Source: Blasia pusilla
Lineage: Eukaryota > Marchantiophyta > Marchantiopsida > Blasiales
Assembly: GCA_050084515.1 (NCBI GenBank)
Contig: CM114272.1
Location: 2,232,001 to 2,296,000, forward strand
Direction: 5' to 3'
Length of the DNA stretch: 64,000 bases
The translations under genes and the position numbers were made by a program. Shown piece after piece: positions 11,340 to 23,645 of the stretch. The first letter of the stretch is position 1; each line of letters begins with the position of its first letter. The notes under the pieces are model-generated. The model ran no database searches. It was given only the letters and a program-made list of their open reading frames with translations, and had not been told where the DNA came from.

Positions 11340-12940
11340 AGATTGTTTGCTCTGGCGACTCTTTGTTGTTATATATTATAGCTTACAACACACCTACTTG
11401 ATCTGTTGCATTATGGAGTCAATTTTTGGTTCTACTCATCGAGGATTCCCTAAATAAATGACGCAAGGCTTAACATTTTCTTCATCTTCTTCTTGCAATA
11501 AGTAAGATCTTTGGAGTTATTTTATACCCATTGGATGTCCAAATCTTCCCTTTGATGCTTCCATAATTGACTTCGTGTTCTCGGAAGTAAGATATCATTT
11601 GGAAGACCAAATAAAGATGTTGTATGATTTTTCGTACATGCCCTAGTCTTACTTCCCATCCGCTTGTTCTTGTACATTTTTTGAGGAAGATGAACTCTTA
11701 TATGATTAAGAAGACTTACAAAAATGAGTTAGATGCGGAGAGGCATATTTGAATAATGGAAAATGGATCGTTTGGGATATTATACATTGTGAATTTGATA
11801 AAATTATATCGGATGCTTCATCTTTGACAAAATATCTTTTATATGAAGGCCCGAGTAGGAAAGGAAAGGTTATTTTTTTTATGATCTTCTTGTTGCAAGT
11901 GCAAGATGTGCAAAAAATATAGCTTTAGCTTTTTCATCATCTGGATTACTGCTTTATTATTAGATGGAGGACACACAACTTATTCACACTTCAAGATTCC
12001 TCTTAATCTTAATGAAAGATAAACTTGCAAGATATCTATCAATAGCAATGCAGGAGGTGTAATCCAAAACTCAAAACTTATTATATGGGATGAGGGCTCC
12101 TATTACTTATTGTCATGAATTTGAGTTTGTTAATCGTACCTCACAAGATATTATGGGAGTGATCTCGAATGACTCGAGAGCTATACTTGGGGGAAAGATC
12201 AACATCTTTGGTGGTGATTTTTGCCAAGTCTTGCCCGTTGGTCTTCATGGGGATTGTCCAAAAGCTATCCAAGACACATTCAAGATATCATGTTCATGGC
12301 CCCAATGCCCTGATGAAGATTACAAATATGAAAGTTCAATAATATATATCAAACCACTATATTCTATGTCATGTACATGAGTATATTTATCTTAGTATTG
12401 ATTATATTCCAAATGAAGGAGTAATTTACATCCATTTGATAGAATTATTGAATAATGCTTATCTTTTAAACTACCTTTGTATCGTTTATGTTTGAATATT
12501 GGTACATCGATCATGTTTTGATGATACAAGATTGCATGGTTTGAAAGGACAAGAAAACGATACTCGATTGGTGTCTCGTGGATTCATGCGGTATATTACG
12601 GATGTTGAAAGTATTACAAGGAAGAACATTGGAGATGTAGTTTTCATTCCAAGTATCCCATTGATTGCTCTTGACTCAAGATTCTCTTTTGATTTACGCA
12701 TGATTCAATTCCCTATTCGTCCAAATTTTGCCATAACTATTAATAAATCACAAGGTCAAACTTTACGAAAGGTTTCAATTTACGTGCCTACTCTAGTATT
12801 TTCTTATTGCCAATTACATGTGGTATTATTTAGAGTTGGAAAGATGAGTTTAATCCATATTATGATTGGAAGTGATACACATATGAATGAAGAAGACTAT
12901 TATACTCATAATGTTGTGTACAAAGATATTTTTAAGTGAA
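11340..12940 (+). pseudogene. Helitron (PIF1-like) helicase pseudogene
   Basis: Broken frames carry Helitron helicase blocks in the right order. There is a worn Walker A loop (GPSRKGK) near 11850, then at 12090-12300 the segment ILGGKINIFGGDFCQVLPV, matching the Walker B/GGDFRQVLP block, and then at 12499-12900 a 146-residue open stretch with NDTRLVSRGF, PIRPNFAITINKSQGQTL and VFSYCQLHVV. The latter are the conserved C-terminal motifs of Helitron helicases. Frames between the blocks are interrupted by stops, and the Rep domain and Helitron ends were not found. It is a dead copy. Confidence 0.85.
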
Positions 12941-12944
12941 ATAA

Positions 12945-14555
12945 AATGTAATCATAGAAAATTGTAATATTTTCATCACTTATAAAATAATAATAAAGAA
13001 TGTACAAAGAATTTGGATTATAATTAAAAATTTTCATGTAATGCATCACACGAAGACCTTACTAGTACTATTTATCGAGGTTTACGTAATCCAACAATTA
13101 CTCACTTTAATCATATAGTCACTCCTTACTCTACGAATGGATAAACAAAGTTATACTAAAAATAACCATGCATCAAATAACACATGTTAAAATACCCAAA
13201 CACCAAATAACGTAGTAGAAGATGCATGGGCTCGGGAGATTTTTTTCTTAGCACCCTTAAATCGTCGGCCCTCTTAACTTAACTATTCTTTAAATCTAAC
13301 ACTTCAAATTTACAAGTAGAAGATTTTTCAAAAGACTAGTGTCAATATGGGGAAAAAATTATTCTAATTCCATCCTCCCTTAATAGTACAAACGTATGAC
13401 TTAAGGAAATAGGAATCCTAATTACTTTTTGGATAAAAAAAAAACGATTAAAAAATGGAAAATATATTAGGAAGGATACAAAGAAGAGGTAGTGAAATAG
13501 AGTATCTTTTCCTAAAAAGAAATAAATGAAAAATGAAAAATTATTAAAGCCAAGTTTGAATTCGGCCAGTCCGTCCGTACATTCTTCAAAAAAGTACGTA
13601 CACAGAGCACGATCTCCTGCAGATCCCTCGGTTGGTGGGGTCCACGGTCAGATGACGTGGAAATCTCCCCCGGGAGGTTCAAGAGCTTTTGAACGGTTTG
13701 TTTGTAGGGCTAAGTAAAGAAGTTGGAAGTTCTTGTCCTACGGGCCTTTTTGTGCTCCGATCTGGTAAAGAAAATATTTTATTTTTTTAAATAAGGTTTT
13801 CACAATTCTTTCATCACTCCATTGGTGACGATTTTAATTTTCTTCCGTGAATTAAGGTCTCCCATAAACGACAAGTGTTATCAATCTAAGCATGTAGTAA
13901 ATAAACTGAAATATCCTTTTCTTAATATTTTCGAGGTTTAAAAAAATTACTTAGAATATGAAAAATCACATGAGAATTAAACTTACGTTGTGTAGACATT
14001 ATGGGTATTATTTTAGTAGAGTTTCTTGAAGTTTGATGTGTAAAGATATGCATGGATGAGTAGAAGAAAATGATAGAAGCCTTTTAAAAAAATTGCCAAA
14101 GAAATTTTTAAATAGATTAGAATTAGTGGCTTAGTTCCATAAGAAGTATGAAAAAGGAGAGTTGGCTAGCTAGGTATTTTAGGACCAAGCGCCTCGCCCG
14201 CTCAAGATGACAAGGGACCAATCAAAAGCAAGTTATATCCTCTTGTTAATCTGGTTTTTTCAAGAATAATATTTTTTGTTGACTTGCTATTGAAGACCTA
14301 GAGGAAAGAAACCAAAAAGTAGTAGCAAAGACAAAGGGTGATAACCAACGAACGGGTGAACTCGGTGGAGAAGAGAGTAATTAATTCATACATGCATAGG
14401 ACAAGTGGATCGTCTAAATGGCCTGGAAAAAAACCACTTGAACTTGTAGAGACCGTAATAATCAGAGGGAACTAAATGGTACAAAGCCACCACAATTGTC
14501 ACACCAACCACATTATGATGGCTGTCCGCTTTTCCATGACGAAGCCCATGATAAC
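12945..14555. other. AT-rich spacer, no gene seen
   Basis: The sequence is AT-rich with homopolymer A runs. A short GC-richer patch at 13555-13700 has an open frame of 63 codons without recognisable features. Confidence 0.55.
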
Positions 14556-14560
14556 ATATC

Positions 14561-14618
14561 TATGTTTAAGGTGCTAGATATCCTACTCATACAAATCTTA
14601 TCTAGCACCTTAAACATA
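14561..14618. repeat. Perfect 20-bp inverted repeat (hairpin)
   Basis: TATGTTTAAGGTGCTAGATA at 14561-14580 is followed, after an 18-base loop, by its exact reverse complement at 14599-14618. Such a perfect stem is unlikely in otherwise decayed sequence. It could be a very young foldback element, a MITE remnant or part of a small-RNA precursor; the sequence alone does not decide. Confidence 0.85.
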
Positions 14619-14619
14619 A

Positions 14620-15190
14620 AAAATGTGTCAATAAAATACCTACTCATCACTCAAACATTCTTACTAGTGTGATCAAAAGACATAGTCCATTATGAGGGCA
14701 TGACAACCCATAATAGACTACAAAACAGCGTCTTGAAATCATAGCTATGATGTAGTAATTTCTTGTGCATGGAATGAATCACTTCACACTCCTACCTCTC
14801 CCAGAAGAATTTTTTTTAAAAAAATACAGCAGAAAATACTAACACGATTTATTTTTATTTTTAGTTGTGATTTATTATTTATTATTAAATAGGACGATAA
14901 TCTCGCCCGAAAAAGCTAGTTGATTGATTGTTGAAAGTGTTGAAAAAGCGCCCACCAAAACAACAGCAAAGCACAGTGTCCACGTCACACTTGCCGTTAA
15001 GGCAGCCAGCCAGTCAGCCGAGCCGGTCAGAGGATCATTCGTTTGAATGGATGAAGAGACACTGTAGCACGACACGGAGCACCGGTCACATCATCACGCC
15101 ACAGAAGTGACCCCTCCTCACTCCCGCCACCCTATTCGCTAGTAATAAAATATAATGATAAAAATATATAGAAATCTTTACTCCGGGAAA
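14620..15190. promoter_or_regulatory. Upstream region of the LMBR1-like gene
   Basis: This is the interval before the GC-rich leader of the plus-strand gene. Composition changes from AT-rich to mixed at about 14930. No convincing TATA box sits at a sensible distance from the leader, so the promoter is probably of the TATA-less, broad type. The call is positional. Confidence 0.3.
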
Positions 15191-15199
15191 ATAACCGGC

Positions 15200-15986
15200 T
15201 CAACGGGACGATACAACTGGCTCCCGGTCGCTCCCTTGTCGCCTTGAGCGGGCGAGACGCGGGGCGCCAAGTGAGAGAGGGAGCGAGCGCACAGAGAGAG
15301 AGAGAGAGAGAGGACGTGAGCAAAGAGAAGGTGAGTGTTGCGGTGTGGGAGGTCCGAGATATGGCGGATCGGAGAAGGTTGTTGCCAATGTGCGTGCGAT
15401 TACCGATGGGAGGAGTCGCTCGGCAGTAGGAGGAGCGTCGTGTGGGATTAGGTAGATGTTTGCAGGTTTCTTCATCGCGCTTTGTCGATTTCTGGTTTGC
15501 TGAGGGCTTGTGTGGGTGTGGTGCGGTGGATTCGAGAGCAGAGCTTCTCGAAGGAGGAGTGTTTCGGTTGCTGAATATTGCTGTAAGCGGGAAGGAGGCG
15601 GAGGGGGAGGAGGAAGTAGGAGCTGGAGTGGATTGTATAGTGGAGCTGCGTGGCTAGCTTAATTTGGATGCCGCGGTTGTGCGATTGAGTTTGAAGAAGG
15701 AACTCTGAGCGTTTGAAGGGAATGAGGAAATGGTCTTGGAATAGGCAGTAAGCCGTGTGTTTTCGTCGTCGTGGAGGTCAAGGGTTCGGTGTTGCGAACC
15801 AGTATCGGGTCAGATTTGGAGGAGTTTCTGTGCTTTCTCATCCGATAGAACGATCGAGGCCGGGGCTTGAATGCGCGGTTTGATCTCGTCTTCAACTGCT
15901 TACCGTTGACAGATTACTGGCTGGCTGTCTTGAGGAGAATCATCAGGAGATTCTGAAGCGTTTCCTGAGAAGCTGAGTCACCAGCC
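15200..15986 (+). promoter_or_regulatory. 5' leader / core promoter region of the LMBR1-like gene
   Basis: The region is GC- and CG-rich, unlike the flanking DNA, and leads directly to the start codon at 15987. It holds a (GA)n run at about 15294-15312, common in plant leaders, and several upstream ATGs. One of these (15361) opens a 22-codon upstream frame ending in TAG at 15427-15429. Whether the leader contains an intron cannot be told here. Confidence 0.55.
15361..15429 (+). other. Upstream ORF in the leader (22 codons)
   Basis: ATG at 15361 opens a short frame (MADRRRLLPM...) that closes at 15427-15429, well before the main start. If it is in the mature mRNA it could reduce translation of the main frame. 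No conservation evidence is available. Confidence 0.3.
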
Positions 15987-18900
15987 ATGGGTGACTTCAA
16001 TGTCGTCCTTCTGGTTATCTGCATTATCGTTTGCATTGTGACGTTCATCTTCAATACTTACATCTTGATTAACTATCAACATCCTGATGACTCGAATCAA
16101 GCATATCTGCCGAAAATCATTGTTGTTCTAGGGCTTTCTGTTGCCGAAATTTCCATACTCATGCTACCGGCCGATGTTGCCAACCGCCGTGCATGCCAAC
16201 ATGCCATTTACAATGGATCGTGTAACCTTACGCTACCTATGAAGCAGCTGTGGTACGCTATCTATTGTATCAATGCGGCGCTTGTCTTCCTCGTGATTCC
16301 GTTCGCAATGTTCTACTACGAAGGTGACCAAGAAAAGTAAGGTTCACTCGACTTTTTACCCTCTCTCTCTCAGACTTACTTCTTGGACCGACAGCTTCCT
16401 CTGAAATTGCGATTGATGATTGTGTGAGAGTCCAGAATTTCCCCAACGCGTACAGGGAATTTTAGAATTATAAGTGCTGAATTCCGCTGTGTCGGCAACC
16501 AAGTGTCTGGCCGTCTTGTTTACAATTGGCTGATACGACTCAGGCAATATTAGTTTCAGGGTCTGATGTCAATTTCCTCACCATTTCTCCTGCTATCTTA
16601 TCCTTTCAAACGCTTCAGAGTAGTACCGGTGTTGCGGGTACTCCAGTCTGTGGTTTGAGCTTGGGAGCCGCCTCTAAGAGCAAGTGTTCCTTTGTGTTGG
16701 CAGGCCTTGGACGAAGCGGGCATTCAGCGCATTCATGTGGTGCATAGTGGTAGCTATTGTTGTCGGACTCGTTCTGGGAATTCTTTACGGTGAGGGTCAC
16801 TTTGGTTCTATTGGTCGACTCAAGAATTTTGCTTGAAGTCATCGTTCCCTGTACTCTTATCCAGAAGGGTGCTTGTCCGGGTTTGGACCGGGACCATTGC
16901 GACAATCGGTCTATTTGCGAGCACGTAGACTTGATTGTTTAATCCAGTTCAGGAGACGTAGGTCCTTTATTTCTAACTGCACTTTCTACAGACCATGAAG
17001 CCTATGGGAAATCTGAGAACCTTTCGAATTCTAATGCACCTAGGAAGGAAAATTCTTTCAGTTGTTTTTGGTTGACGTGGAGCAAACTGCGTTTGCATTC
17101 CATCGCTGTCGAGATAGAAGGTGGGTTGTGGCCATTTAGGGACGTAGAGTACGGTTCTCTCTGGAAGCCGTAGAATGCGGAGTGTTTTGTCCTTTTCCTC
17201 GGTCGTACCAGCTGGATGCAAATTCCTTAAACTCTTCATCCTTGTTCGAATTTGATGTTCTCATGAGGACTCTTTTGGCAGGTCTTGTCGGCAAGGTGGA
17301 CTTCACAGTGAGACGACTCACCTCAAACACTCAAGCATTCACTACTGATTTTACCAGTATTACAGCAAAGAACCCGTGTCTTCCATGGCCAAGTCTGAAG
17401 GCTTCTGATAATCAAAATCAGGTGTGCATATTTTCTTTTCGTGATGTAGAGGGTTCTCTTGTATGACATATCTGACTGAGCAATTTTACCTATCGATTAC
17501 ACACAAGGGGGACCTCGTATAGGAACCCTCTTGCCATCTAACCCAAGCCTGCTATCAGTTAGAACTTTGCTTTCGTAGTCCTGGGTTCATTCTAACTATC
17601 TTTGTTTCTGCGTCGTAATGTTGGCTTGTGGACAGTGTTCAGCTTACTTGGCAAGTTCTGATTCAATTGCGACTTGGACCATGCGTACTTCTTTCCCCCA
17701 ATACGTTATCGCCCTCTCTACTATAGTTGGTTCTGTGCTATTTTCGGTGAGCCACCTTGCTCTCATGATCTCCCACTCAATTGGGGCCAATGTGACATAC
17801 CCTAGTGTCCACAGCTACACAGAGCCATCTGTTGAATCCCAGCTTTTTTTGGATCTTCATGTGTCCATCCACCATGCTAGGTTTTGTGGTCTCCTATTGA
17901 ATGTGGATTTCTGCTCTATTTGGTTTGGTGACTGACAATTGGATCTGGTTCTAGTTCTTTGGTGGTGTAGGTATTGCGTGCCTGCCATTAAGTCTTATAT
18001 TTTCCTTCATTCGGAGGCCTAAGACTGTCATCACACGAGCGCAATACATCAGGGTATGGGTTCTCAGATTTTCAATGCTGACTCCTGTCAAGTCTCCTAT
18101 GTCAGGTAGTACCCAAAGGTGTGGGTAATATATATGAATCCAGCTTGGGCAGCGTGCTCCATGTGTGGATCACTATTTCTGATGCTGCAGTATGTGGGAA
18201 ATTGAATGAAGTTACCTTCAGCTTGATAAGAGTACCTCAATTTGATAGACAGGCTGCCTAATTCTCGAGGCAAGGAGTCTCTTGAACCCTTGCTGTCAAT
18301 TTTTGCATCAGGAAGCAACAGAGCTTGGGAAGAGAGCTAAGGAGATCAGAGAGATTGCTTTGGCTCTTCAGCGGGAGGAAAGAGCTGGCAGCAAAGGTCG
18401 GAAATGGAAGAAAAATGTGAAGCAAGTTCAGCAGGTAGGAAGCTGACTTCACTCATATTATCCACTGATCTGTGTGGCACTAGCATTAGATGTGAGTTGA
18501 TGGAAGCATATGCTATGAAGCTATGAGGCTATACTGGCTGGCACTATATTCCTGTGTGAGGTAGGCAAGAGTTAAGATGGATCTTGAGAAGTCTCTATGC
18601 CCTGGTTTTTCTACTGTTACATGTGTGATTGTCTGTGTTTGTAATCCAGGAACTCGTGTACTTGGAGCAAGATCAAGAAGCACTTGAAGAGGTCTACCCC
18701 CAGGGAGAGAAGGTAATATGAGAGATCCTTAGACCCTTAGCTTCTTTCTATGAAACCGATATGGTGGGCCTTGTCTGTGTGACCTGGGAGAGAACATGCT
18801 TCTGAGCTTAGTAGAATGATAGTCTAAAATGTAAAGTATGGACAATATTCTCTGTAAAAGTAAAGTTGTTGACAAGAACGTATTAGGGCAACAGTGAATC

Positions 18901-20938
18901 TGTAGGATGAGCAGTTTTTTTTTCTACACAAAGTACGTCTGTAATTTTATCTAAGGCCCACTTATTCTCACTTTTATGTTGTCTGTTCCTTTCCTCAGGC
19001 TGAGACCTCATGGGCTCTCACTGTCCTTGGCTATTTGGCAAAACTGTTCTTCGGAATTGTAGGGTGAGTTCATAATGATAGGAACAACTGCTGGTGGTGA
19101 AGGTTGATGCAAGTCACATAATGAATGTCTTCAGTTGTTGATAGTTTGGAAATATTCTAGTGCACAGAAGTCTAGTCTAAGTAGTTTTTCAAGGCCTCAA
19201 ATCATATGCTGGAAAGCTACACTTGCAAAATCTGTTCAAGTTCTTCTCACCCGAGCTGATGTGTATATTATCAGCATTCTTATTTGGGGATTCAATAATT
19301 GTGATTGAGATACTGAAATCTTCCTTTTGTTGTCTGGATTGTCAGGTTGGTTGTTACAGTTGTGTGGATTGTTCATATTATAATCTACATGTTGGTTCGA
19401 CCTCCACTTTCACCCTTCTTGAATCAGTTCTTCGTGAAATTGGACAATGCATGGGGTAAATTTCCTTGTCCCTGATTACCACTTGTCAGCCTCATAATGC
19501 ATATTTGAGGGATTGGGTATAATAGTATCATATGCTACTTTCAATCAGCAAGATGCCAGTGAGTAAATGCTAACCGCCAGTTACCTTATTGATGAAGGGT
19601 TTTTGGGAACATATTCAAATGCATCCCTTTATATGATTCACTCTTTTGTAATGCCCGGTGTTATCTGCTCGTTAGTAACTCATTACAGTTGGCTTTGGTC
19701 TATGGAAGTGCCCTCCACTGTAATCCTTTGGTTCTAAGATCTTGCTAATGTGGAATTCTCTCTGATCCAGGTCTGCTGGGAACAGCTGCGTTTGCTTTCT
19801 TCTGCATTTACCTGATTCTTGCAGTCATATCAGGAGAGATGCATGTTGGCCTGAACTTTGTGGTTATCACGATACACCCAATGAAGTAGGTTTCTCCTCA
19901 TGTCAATTCCACAATGTCTCTATGTCTGACTTTCCAATTCATTCTGTGAAGATTTGATTTGCACAAGGCTTTCTGTTTAACTTGGTCTTGAATTAACTGC
20001 AGGTGGGGTGGTACTTTGATGAACTCTTTTCTGTTCAATGTCGGTTTGATTCTTCTCTGCTCGATCAGGTTAGTAGTTCTCACTGCCAGACATGATGAAC
20101 TTTCTTCTTCAAAAAGTGAGAATGTTCCATAGACGTTTTCTGTCCTGCGAGTGTGTCCATTCATGTTAAGTGACACATGGGGAAGTTGAGTAATTCAAGC
20201 ATAACTTGGTTCTTGCATCTTTTATGCAGTGTGATTCAATTCTGTGCAAAGGCATTTGCGTTATATGCTCAAGCAACAGCAGTTCAGGAGATTTTTGGCA
20301 ATAACCTTGAGTCTCTGCGGGGAATCAAGTACCTTTTCAGGTGTGACTTTGCACATGATCTGGAAATTCGTTTGTTTAGTCTGTCCAAGGCTGTCATGGC
20401 TTCGTGACTTGATATGTTCACTCTTTTTTGGATCTTATATTCTGCAACTATTGTTCCCTCCACTAAGTGGCATACTGCTGTTGTTTCCATACTTGTTCAC
20501 AGGTTTAATGTATTTCAAATCGCCCTTGTAATATTTGCCATCTTGACTACCATCTACTACTTGACTTTTGTAAGTATTTGTTCCTTCTTTCCCTTAATCT
20601 GAAAGCCTTTGCTTTGCCTCCTGATATTTGTTCTAGTAACCTTGAAGTTGACCAGGGGACCAGGTCATTGTATGTGAAAAATATTGACCTTAGGGTTGTT
20701 CAAATAGATGGATGTCCAGAGTACTTACTACGTCTTTCTTTCACATCATGTCTCCCTGGCTGGATAGGAATGTTGAATCAGCTTGCCTGAAAGGGTGTGG
20801 ATAATACGACTTCCAATCCCATTATGAACAATGTTTGGGAAGTTGATACTAAGTTCAGCATTTTAAAAGTCTTGTTTTCTGGCTTGGCCGCAGGGATTTA
20901 GGAAGAAACAAAGAAGGGGGAAGTTTCAGCTCGTGTGA
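15987..20938 (+). CDS. LMBR1/LIMR-family multi-pass membrane protein, 14 coding exons
   Basis: The exons join to a 516-residue protein: 15987-16336, 16704-16789, 17282-17421, 17636-17746, 17955-18053, 18312-18434, 18650-18712, 18999-19063, 19346-19455, 19771-19885, 20003-20068, 20230-20340, 20503-20569 and 20894-20938. All introns are GT-AG and the frame is continuous. The start MGDFN, the segments NYQHPDD and [20 protein letters not shown], and the late [19 protein letters not shown] block identify the plant LIMR family (like Arabidopsis At5g01460, about 509 residues). About nine membrane segments are visible: near residues 5-27, 42-60, 88-110, 126-147, two around 213-262, then clusters after 327. 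A charged loop of about 60 residues (263-324) lies in the middle. Animal relatives include LMBR1 and the lysosomal cobalamin exporter LMBRD1; the plant role is not established. This is the only intact gene in the window. Confidence 0.95.
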
Positions 20939-21570
20939 TCAGGAGCTAACACCGAATGTATTTTTGTACATGCCAAATTTTCATGAACTTGTGCAAGCTA
21001 CCACTGTATGCACCCGTTGTATTCTGGGATGGTAGGAAGTCGTGAAATAGTTTGGGCTGCTTGGACAATATTTGCGTCACATGTTGATTCTCCAAATAGA
21101 GTAGGTGATACCTCATTGATGTAGGAAATTTCTCATTTCAAGTTGGCATCGCCATAGAGAGAACGTACTTCTGGGGCATTGTTGGACACATCCCATCTAA
21201 AATTTTCTAAGCTGTAGGTGGTGTTGTTGAGAGGGTTTTTCTCTGTCTGACAATCTCTCAACAGTGTACACCCCCATTCTTTGGTGGATTAGGTTTCTTC
21301 ACCAGTTTCATTGAAGAGACTTAGATCGTTAAGTGAACATATCTAGCTCTTGATCCTCCACAACTGCACTGGTCTAGGTGACAGCAATACCTAGCTTGGC
21401 TGTAGACAGGGTTTTAGTCTGGGAAGTGCAAAATCATCTTTCTGCTGCACTCGTCCAAATTATTTGCCTCAAGGGCTTAGCTAATTTCTACAGGATGTCC
21501 AATTCGTTCATTCAATGATAATCGACTGGATTACCTGGATCTGTGATGATGTTATTGGCACGGAGGAGAT
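20939..21570 (+). other. 3' untranslated and downstream region of the LMBR1-like gene
   Basis: The sequence follows the stop codon at 20936-20938 without further coding signal. The polyadenylation site could not be fixed. No other gene is seen. Confidence 0.5.
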
Positions 21571-21572
21571 AT

Positions 21573-21650
21573 AGTCGAGCATTCTTTAGGAGTAGTTAGA
21601 ATATGTTTTACAGTCGAGCCTTCTTCAGGAGTAGTTAGAATGTGTTTTTA
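21573..21650. repeat. 39-bp tandem duplication
   Basis: Two adjacent 39-base units (21573-21611 and 21612-21650), each starting AGTCGAGC, differ at only a few positions. It is a local duplication of no obvious function. Confidence 0.8.
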
Positions 21651-23165
21651 ATATTCTCCTTCAGAATGGTATGTCTGGAATTCCAGGGTGCCATGGGTTC
21701 CCAATTGCAGCTCTCCCACAGGAATGAATTTGAGTGGGACGATTTTTACATTAATGAAAACAAATTGTCCTGCAGACTATTTGAATTGTTAAATTGAGAC
21801 CTGAAGAAGTTCCTCGGTTCTCCATGTTTTCGTTATGAGGGATGATTCCAAAGTCTTGATTTTTTCTGAGTAGGGTGTTAGGTTTTGGTAGTTTTAATGG
21901 TAGAGTCCACCCAAAGGGTATGTCCACAATATTTGTTTTCTGACTTTGAACCTAAAAGATATTGGGGAATCATCTTTTGCATAACTTAAAAAGATTTCAA
22001 TGAATGAATATCTCATTCGAATTGGGATGTGTTTGTTTGATAGTGCGTATGAGTCAAGGAACTTTTAGAAACCTAATCACTCCAGGGTGTTTAGTAATGA
22101 CCTATCGGTACTAGTTTTAGTCTGGTTTGCCTATGGGTTATTTTTATGTTTGGCAAGCAAGATCACCTTGAGATCCTCTTCTATCATATATATCTCTATG
22201 CTTCAATTTAGTTAAGTTGAGTCTCCACTACCCCTGGAATTCTTACATCGAACCGCTGCAGTTGAAGTCTGAATCTTTTTCTTTGTGGGAAGGCTACAGC
22301 CTTTATCAACTGGGTCAGGTCTAGAGCAAAATTTCAACTATAGTTCTCTATGTCCCCACCAAGTTAGGCAATACATCTTGGATTCAGCTGCCGAGCAATT
22401 GACCTTGAGAATGAAAAAGGGTTCAGGGTTTAGATTCAGATGTGGCCCAATTCACCTTGAGATTGAGAGAGGAAATTCTCACATAGGAAAAGAGAGGACA
22501 TATTGTATAGATTACCTCTCCGCCTGCACCTTTCACAATCACATCCGACTTGACTTCCCAATTTGTTCGTGTGGGCACGCTTGGAAAAATTCTAGTTTCA
22601 GACCTCCTCCACTTAGAGTAGAAATAAAAGCTTTGAACTTGGCAACATGTGTAGCAACACGATCAATTCGTCTCGACACAACTTTACAAGACTTGGAAGT
22701 ACACTAAAAGATATGTCCTTCCAAATCTACAGTTTGCAAGCTGTCTTTCGCAACCGTCCACAAGGCATGAGCATTTGGTTTATCTCAAGCTATCTCTACG
22801 ACGTAGTCTTCCCATGTTTATAATTGATGAAGTCATTGCTCAATGGCTGCATCCAATAGTTCCATTACTGTAAGTGCAGTTTGGAACATCTTCCCACTAT
22901 TCTTAGTTGGTTGGTAATGGGATGATCCATATTACTTTGTGGTCCCTTAACCTAAAAGAAATCTAGAAACCTAAACCTGCCTTTGACAATTAAACTCTTT
23001 TTTTGGTTAAGTCAATCCAAGAAATGATCATAGATGAGAAATAGGAAAGAAAAACTTAGTAATTACACACCAACAAGAAATCTGATTGATCTACTCAAAT
23101 TTCAAAAAAAAGACTTGACAATGACTTAACTCAAAAGTTGGTTGTAAAATTATGTAGTACCACTT
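21651..23165. other. Spacer, no supported gene
   Basis: There is a 140-codon open frame at 22285-22707 on the plus strand, but it shows no known domain and no splice or leader context. I do not call it a gene. Nothing else stands out. Confidence 0.45.
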
Positions 23166-23169
23166 GAGT

Positions 23170-23645
23170 TAGTGGGAGTAGTTGAGGAGAGGAGTGTGGA
23201 CCTGTGTGGGTTAGTTTAGTATATAAAATATAATCAAGGAAGTTGAACAACCAATGTTACAAAGCCCTGCTACAAAATGATATGAGAGAAAGGAAGAGGA
23301 GAGAGACTAAGTTCCTTGTATGCTAGAGCCTCACTAGAAGGCAAATTGTTTTGTCCAGAAAATGGAAGGAGATTGTGTTTAGTGATGAGGGCCATATGTG
23401 ATATTTGAGTTGGAGATATCTAAGGGTGTGTTGTGAATGCAAGCATTGGCTATGTAAAATTCCCCTTTGGAATTCATAGGTTATAAGGGGAATCACACAA
23501 GGATAGGAATTTGTTTGGTAAAGAGAGTTAGGAACTGATTTTCTAATCGTGCAGACTAAAATTACGGGTGGGTTAGTTGAAGGGAGTTTTGATGTTGCAC
23601 AAGAAGGTAGGTCAATTGATCTACCTTTTCAACAACGTCCACATT
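23170..23645 (+). repeat. Diverged direct repeat, copy 1
   Basis: This stretch resembles 31520-31990 in the same orientation. The best block begins with GAACTGATTTTCT and runs on for about 140 bases at roughly 70 percent identity by eye. The two copies bracket the ARM / non-LTR / NB-ARC segment, like the LTRs of an old element or the arms of a duplication. Confidence 0.45.

Noticed and set aside
16356-18452. Several short open frames on both strands inside the LMBR1-like gene
   Set aside because: They fall in introns or opposite exons. The exon chain with GT-AG introns explains the region fully.
22285-22707. 140-codon plus-strand open frame
   Set aside because: No domain, no splice context and average composition. 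Its length is compatible with chance in sequence of moderate GC.
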